Positions 58,719-64,000 of a stretch of DNA of 64,000 bases are shown here, piece after piece (the stretch's first letter is position 1; each line of letters begins with the position of its first letter). The stretch is from NCBI GenBank assembly GCA_028023455.1, contig JAQFVV010006231.1, forward strand, positions 2,129,478 through 2,193,477, in the 5' to 3' direction. The notes below the pieces were generated by a model. The model was not told the origin of the DNA. It ran no database searches and was given only the letters and a program-made list of their open reading frames with translations. Position numbers and translations under genes: made by a program. This DNA is from Epiperipatus broadwayi. Its lineage: Eukaryota > Onychophora > Udeonychophora > Euonychophora > Peripatidae.

Positions 58719-59089
58719 AGTTGCATAAGAAAAGTTGTTACTTTAATAAATTAAAGTATTTCATAATACATTCATGTTAAGTTCCTTTTATTTTATTTTG
58801 AATTATCACTGAACTCAATTCAACCCAATATCAAAGTTGATTTTTTTTTAAAAAATAGATCTACTTGTCAATTATAAGGTTCAAAATTATTTGCTCAAAT
58901 TTTTATTATAAGCAATATATATAAATTAATTTAAAATCCATTAGGATTTTGACAATTTTTCCAGGCAATTTAGATTAAGATAATTTCTAGTTCATAAAAT
59001 AATTGCATGTCTTTTCTGATTAGATGCTGCCTTCATCTTAAATGAACCTACTGCTGCATAGATATATAACATTCATCAGATTATCATAA

Positions 59090-59320
59090 ACAGAACTATA
59101 AACCAAAGCGAAATTTATATCATTTAAAAAGAAGAAAAGGCATTGTAGTAAAACCAGGTAATAAAATAGGAGCAATAATAATTGTGAATAAAAACAATTA
59201 CATTTAAAAATTCTGACACTTTTAAATGACAAAAACTTCTACGCACTTATAACACAAGATATTACTTATGTAATCAATGTGCGTTTAAATAAATTTATAA
59301 TTACAACTTTAAATTATCAT
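59090..59320 (+). pseudogene. Penelope-like element reverse transcriptase, N-terminal fragment
   Basis: The plus strand translates, with stops, as LKRRKGIVVKPGNKIGAII then IVNKNNYI, and in a shifted frame LLNDKNFYALITQDITYVIN. This resembles the conserved start of Penelope RTs (the IKPADKGG block, then NKxDY, then LxDxxFYxxL). It is only about 75 residues, with no palm motif. It is not contiguous with the GIY-YIG copy at 16 kb, so it is a separate dead insertion. Confidence 0.65.
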
Positions 59321-59795
59321 AATTGATTTCTAACTATAAGATCTTTCCATTGACTCATTGTAAATTGAAAGATTTTGCGAGTATTAATGTGTAATAAGAA
59401 ATATGGACTTAATCAGTGAAGTATTGAATAGCTTCATGCTCTTAGATCTAACCCCTTCATCTTCACCTATTTATATAGAAAATAGGTTGAAGTAAATAAG
59501 GGTTTTCCTCTTTTCTTCAAAAATGTAAAACTTGTGGTTAAGACCTGTAGAGGTCCCTACCATCGCATTTTTACGCGCATATTCTTGAGGTTACAGTCTT
59601 AGTAAATATTATTAACACAAGATGTTGTAAATAAATTATCTCAAAACATAATTTCAATTTGGAAGATATGAAGAAAAGCGTCTCCTCAACAGAAATTTAT
59701 TTTATTTTTTATTTCCAAATAAAATTATTCTAAATTTTCAATTCTACTCTCTAGTGCATAAAGAGAGTAAGTTTGTTACTCCTATATATATATTG
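59321..59795. other. Intergenic
   Basis: Contains GCTTCATGCTCTTAGATC (about 59431), the same text as inside the 20-kb foldback element (GCTTCATGCTCTTAGTTC), so a relic of that family may be here. No gene. Confidence 0.45.
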
Positions 59796-61050
59796 TAACG
59801 TTTATTTATATACGTTGCAAATATATTGGCATTTGGTAAAAGCTAAAAAATAAAAGTAAATTTAGATTTTTTTTTTGACTAATTTTTTTTTAAAAAAATA
59901 ACGTACAGTGAAAGTTAAATTATTTTTTCGTATTTTTTTAGTGTAATTAGAAATAAAAGTATAATTGGAGAGAACAAAAGACATAAATTACCAATCTAGA
60001 TAAGAGAAAGTAAAAATACTTCAACTAATTAAAGATGGCAGAATTTTGCTGAAAAAAATAAAGACTTTGTTACATAAATTTTATAAAGAATATATAAGAT
60101 TATCAATGTATATTTTGACAAATAAAAGATATGCACAGAAGTCGGAAAACTGAGCCTTTAGTATAAAAGGCAGAGGTCAGTTTGAAGAACATCTTGTTCC
60201 GTTAGTCTCTCTAGTCAGTCCTGGATAACAATAATACATCCAGGATTGCCCTACACTGAAATAATTCAGCATGTCGGAGTGAACTGGAGCTTCTGCGAAC
60301 ATCATGCCTGAAGATGTACACCAGGAAAAGCCTTAGTGACCGACTAGAATGGACCACAAGATCAAATAATAACCAAAAGGCTGAGCTCATTCTACCCAAA
60401 AAAATGCATAGTTATCTACAACCATCGTGAATTCACTAAAACTTACCGGTAAGACTACTTATTCCTGATTGTGACAAAATTAAGCATTTGCAAACAAGTC
60501 TTAAAATAATCCCGATATAGACATTAATTTTCTTATTAAAGAGACTTTCGTTTAAATAATTTTATACAAGATCATGGAAATGAATTGTAATAAGTGAACA
60601 TTATTAAATTACTTTATCCAACTGTTTTTTATAAATTGATTCATGTTCTCTCCAATTTAGTTAATTCGTAATTTAACTTACAAATATTTTTAGCTTGTTG
60701 GAATAAAAGAGATTTTACTTTTATCAATCTTTTTCATTGTGCGTTATTAATAATAGTTGTTAATTATTATTGAATTTATTAATAATAGTTATTATTTTTT
60801 ATTATTAAATTTACTATTAGTTTAGGAAGATTTAGAACATAATTTACCTTTGCCAATATGTTGTAGGTTACAGGAAAATTAATATTAAAAGATAATTCTA
60901 GTTTACGGTAGAATTACCGATTCTTAAAATCTAAGACCGATAAATTTTAAAAAATATCTTTTCTTTTTAATTTGCGAGATGCCATGTGACGGTTCAGTGG
61001 GTTCTTGTAGAACTCTGGTGCCTTTCAAATAAATTAAAAACAGATTATTG
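59796..61050 (+). repeat. Promoter-like repeated module, copy 2
   Basis: Diverged direct copy of 54466-55600. It begins after a short TA tract with TGTAACGTTTATTTATATACG. A TATA box (TATAAAAGG) is at 60162-60169. A roughly 280-bp putative transcribed leader ends at CCGGTAAG (60447-60453). The conserved 3' part has TTACCTTTGCCAATATG, GATGCCATGTGACGG, CAGTGGGTT and TCAAATAAATTAAA. It lies about 0.85 kb upstream of the KIAA1586-type transposase relic in the same orientation, which could make it that transposon's promoter and first exon, or an unrelated LTR-like repeat. Confidence 0.55.
60162..60169 (+). promoter_or_regulatory. Putative TATA box (copy 2 module)
   Basis: TATAAAAG followed by GCAGAGGTCAG and about 30-50 bp later TCTCTCTAGTCAGTCC, a plausible start region. 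The equivalent TATAAAAG in copy 1 is at 54688. Conservation between otherwise diverged copies supports it. Confidence 0.5.
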
Positions 61051-61870
61051 TCAATAGCATAATTCTCAACAATTAATAGGCCGAGTTTGATCAGGAAATA
61101 TATTCTGCAAGAAATAATTCACAACAGTTTTGTTTTAGGTAATTAAATCCATTATTTATCGCATTTCAAATTAGTTTCTTTAAAAATATACAAATAAAAA
61201 GTATTATTTTATTAGTGATAAAGGAACCCATATTTAATTTTTACATAAAGTAAGAAATTAATTAACTATTAGTTTACTTACATTTAACAGAGGCATTATT
61301 AAAATTAAAAATTAGAAATAAATTCGGCACAAATGTATTTATGTATTACCATAATTTTTTTAATGAAATTTGCTCTTGCTGAAATTATTTTACTTTAAAG
61401 ATAAAACAACTTCATTCAAAAGGACCTATCATTGTGAAAACAAACAATAATAGAAAACCATTGTTCAAATGATTTTATGCCGACATTGTTTTAAATATTT
61501 ATTTAACTTTTATTTTTTATTTAAATACTTTATTTCTTCACTTACATATTTATCATGCAAGATTTGTTTTTATTTGATTAGTAAATTTAATGGATGATCA
61601 GCTGTAGTAAGTTTATAGTACATTATTTTCATTTAGTTTGCTATATCTGATGAAACAGTGCGTCTATTTTTTAACAATAAGTTCAACATATTTTTTCTAG
61701 AATACTTGTCAAGATGATAAATATAACAATATCTTTGGCTCATCAAGTGGTATGACTCGTTTTCAAATATTTTTTTTTCTTTTTCTTTTTTTAATTTAAA
61801 TATTTTATTTCAGTTTCATGATTTGTTACAACTCATTTGTATTAAAAATCAATTAATTAGATGGGTTTTT
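61051..61870. other. Intergenic or intron-like
   Basis: No coding signal. It ends in a T-rich tract followed by CTAAG (AG at 61879-61880), which could be a splice acceptor for the transposase relic downstream. Confidence 0.4.
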
Positions 61871-61884
61871 TTTTTCTAAGGTGA

Positions 61885-64000
61885 ATGTAATACGAGAATA
61901 TAATAAAAATAAACCCTTCACAAGAAATAAAACAAAAATGCCAAACAATATCCAATTCCTTCATAAAAGATCCAAAAACTGATACAGAATCGAAAACGAT
62001 AGTAAAGGATGATATTTTGAATCAAGTTTTGTTTTCTGTTTCTTCAGATGCAACAGAAAATAATGTTGACAATACAAATAAGCTATCCAGTTCCAAGAGT
62101 ACAAAAGATGCATATAAAATAAATGTAGATAGTGACCTTCCTGGCTGCTGGAATATGAAATAAGCCAATGAATTCAAAGAAAAATATTGTGGTTTACTTA
62201 TTATTGGAAAAAAAGCTTGAGTGTGATAACTATATCAAAATCGAGTCAATAAAACTGAAGACAGCTCATGTGTCAAAAGAATGGAGAAGTAATATTGTTC
62301 CAAGTGGAGAGAATAAAATGGTTCAACAAGCCTCTCTTCAAAAAAAAAATAAAGGAACACTTTTTATCAAAAGCACACCAGATGTGTGATGCAATTGAAA
62401 GAAAGTGCAAAAAGTGCAATTTTCAAATTCATAGATAAAGTTCATGAAAAGTTTATGAGCTCCATCTGTAAACATTTCAGTACAGTTTGCACTTTGGCAA
62501 AACAAAACTGACCGTTTTCTGATCTTGAACATTTGATAGAATTATAAAAAAAGAATGGATTAGATATGGGAGTGGGACTTCATTTTCAATTCCTGGCTGT
62601 CAAAATTGTCGAGCACATTGAAAAATACATTAAAAAGAAAGTGTTTAGAAAAATAATAGCTCAGAATTTAAAGACATATTTATAATTAATGAGGCATCAA
62701 CAATATCATGCAAACCAATTCTTATCATTTTTATTAAGGGTAAAGATACAAATTTCTCACCAACAATTTTTGTAGATTTAGTGGAATTACAAAACAAAGA
62801 TGCTGTAAACCATTTACACTGCTCTATTACAAAGTCTGCAATCAGTAGGAATTGATAATCCGTATTTGAAGAATAATTTGATTGGATTTTGTTCAGATGG
62901 AGTAATTGTGATCCTGGAAAGGTGGTCAGAAGTGAATGTTAAAATAAAAAACCACTATCCTGAGATTATTGTTTGGCATTGTTTGAGTCGTCACCTTCAG
63001 CTTATGCTGGAGGATTTTATCAAAGACATAAAGCAAATGTATCACTTTACAGCATTTATTAATGAAATATGTAAAATCTTCCATCAGTCTAATAAAAACC
63101 AAATGACATTGAATAAAATTTCAACCAATTTGGTAATTGGAAATTCTAAAAATTGTAGAGTTTTTAACCCAAGATGGGAAGCATGCTGTCATAGAACAGC
63201 AGTTGCAACATGGTGAGCCTATCCAGCACTATATGATTTTTTTTCTACTAATAAAAAATTTTCTGGAATGGCTAAACATCTTGCCAACAAATATATCTAG
63301 CTTTAAGAATCGATATTTTAGAAGGAATTGCTTTGTTGGCAGATGCTATTGAAGGAAGGAGTGTAAATATATTGAATGCTGAACAATTGATTAAGAAAAC
63401 AATTAAAGCATTTGAATATATCAGAGAGAAGAGTGGAAGTTATGACAAAATAATAAATGAAACTATCTCTTCTAAGGAATTCCTGCATATTAATTTTGTT
63501 GAAGACAACAAATGAGCGAGTCTTCCCCATCAAAAATTACTGAATGTAATGATAACAAATATGGAATTAAGATTAATGGATTGTAATAGCATAAGTAATA
63601 ATATTCAAGATAGAAATCATAAAATCTATCAATTAGTTAAAATTGTGAACCGAGATGCTTGGAATTTGGAAGAAGCTGTAGTTCTCTGGAAAGAATTTGA
63701 AGAGAAATTATCAGATTTTTACAAAGCATTTCACCATGAGATTTCAGTTAATGATTTCCATGATTATGTTGAAAATGTTTTCAGAAATCACCAGAAATAT
63801 GTTGTACATGAAACTATCCAAAGAGCTAAAAATATAATTAAAACTAAGGCTGAATGAAGGTTTTCTGTGGTAAACACAATTTATTCAGATAAAAGACATC
63901 ATCTTGAAGTGAAAAATGTGGCAAATTCTTCTAGTAATAAATTAGATAGGTCTTCCATTAGATCACTGGGATTGCAGTGACTCAGTTCAAGTTTGGCCAA
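61885..64000 (+). pseudogene. hAT transposase pseudogene, KIAA1586 type, runs off the window
   Basis: A DNA transposase relative of the domesticated vertebrate gene KIAA1586. Broken frames are collinear with the family. An acidic/polar N-terminus (FIKDPKTDTESKTIVKDD, about 61955-62010). A zinc-finger-like region with CWNMK, then VSKEWRSNIVPSGENKMVQQ and KKKIKEHFLSKAHQMCDAIE across a frameshift near 62338. The catalytic core at 62866-63010: LIGFCSDGV, then IIVWHCLSRHLQLMLEDF, with Asp and His positions kept. A helical region, 63333-63857, with two frame changes. The hAT dimerisation part RFSVVNTIYSDKRHHLEV near 63858-63911, then VANSSSNKLDRSSIRSL, at the window end. At least eight stops or frameshifts; inactive. 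Confidence 0.8.

Noticed and set aside
54466-61050. Calling 46-61 kb a single LTR retrotransposon with LTRs at 54.5 and 59.8 kb
   Set aside because: No gag, protease, integrase or RNase H sequence between the two copies, no primer-binding site recognised, and the ends of the modules are not defined; kept only as a possibility.
1-64000. CRISPR arrays, bacterial operons, phage or defence systems
   Set aside because: No spaced direct repeats of CRISPR type, no dense gene arrangement, no ribosome-binding-site pattern; all coding remnants are of eukaryotic transposon or cilia-gene type.

Overview
The window is very A+T-rich, low-complexity DNA of an animal nuclear genome. The best pointers are: a fragment resembling the ciliary transport gene IFT80; animal-type transposons (a Tx1/L1-type LINE, RTE LINEs, Penelope-like elements with a GIY-YIG nuclease, hAT transposases of the ZMYM and KIAA1586 types); a tRNA-derived SINE family; many long-palindrome (MITE-like) elements; and long (TA)n tracts. 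An invertebrate is likely, but I cannot name the phylum. No intact host gene, rRNA, functional tRNA, CRISPR array or bacterial operon is visible. Most short open frames look like chance or repeat-derived frames.

Layout. 1-7.0 kb: intergenic, with an RTE 3' fragment, three copies of an interspersed repeat (called R1 here) and a near-perfect palindrome at 4.9-5.2 kb. 7.0-16 kb: two direct copies (A and B) of a roughly 2.6-3 kb unit. Between them lie a lysine/glutamate-rich coiled-coil relic, the IFT80-like pseudogene and a 0.4-kb palindromic MITE. Copy B carries a SINE and ends beside an inverted pair of Penelope 3' ends; copy A carries a 451-bp insertion with a 14-bp target duplication. 16-30 kb: intergenic, with tandem and inverted duplications, a second duplicated pair (C and D) with SINEs, a second RTE fragment and two more R1 copies. 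30-34 kb: a minus-strand Tx1-like fragment and a broken ZMYM-type hAT transposase. 35-39 kb: a palindrome between (TA)n tracts and a 2.1-kb hAT-type element with a perfect 8-bp target duplication. 39-46 kb: essentially featureless.

46-55.6 kb is the richest part. A CCAAT-box-rich region runs into a 6.3-kb Tx1/L1-type LINE bounded by a 16-bp target duplication. The LINE has a zinc-knuckle ORF1, an endonuclease, a YVDD reverse transcriptase and a C-terminal zinc-binding region, but it is broken by frameshifts, stops and two tandem duplications inside ORF2. It sits upstream of a TATA-box/splice-donor-like module. A diverged second copy of that module (59.8-61.05 kb) precedes a nearly complete but broken KIAA1586-type hAT transposase that reaches the window edge. 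Between them are a satellite-like tandem array, several MITEs and a Penelope reverse-transcriptase fragment.

The genes do not form a pathway. The window is a graveyard of transposons, in which paired duplications and target-site repeats let some insertion events be ordered.
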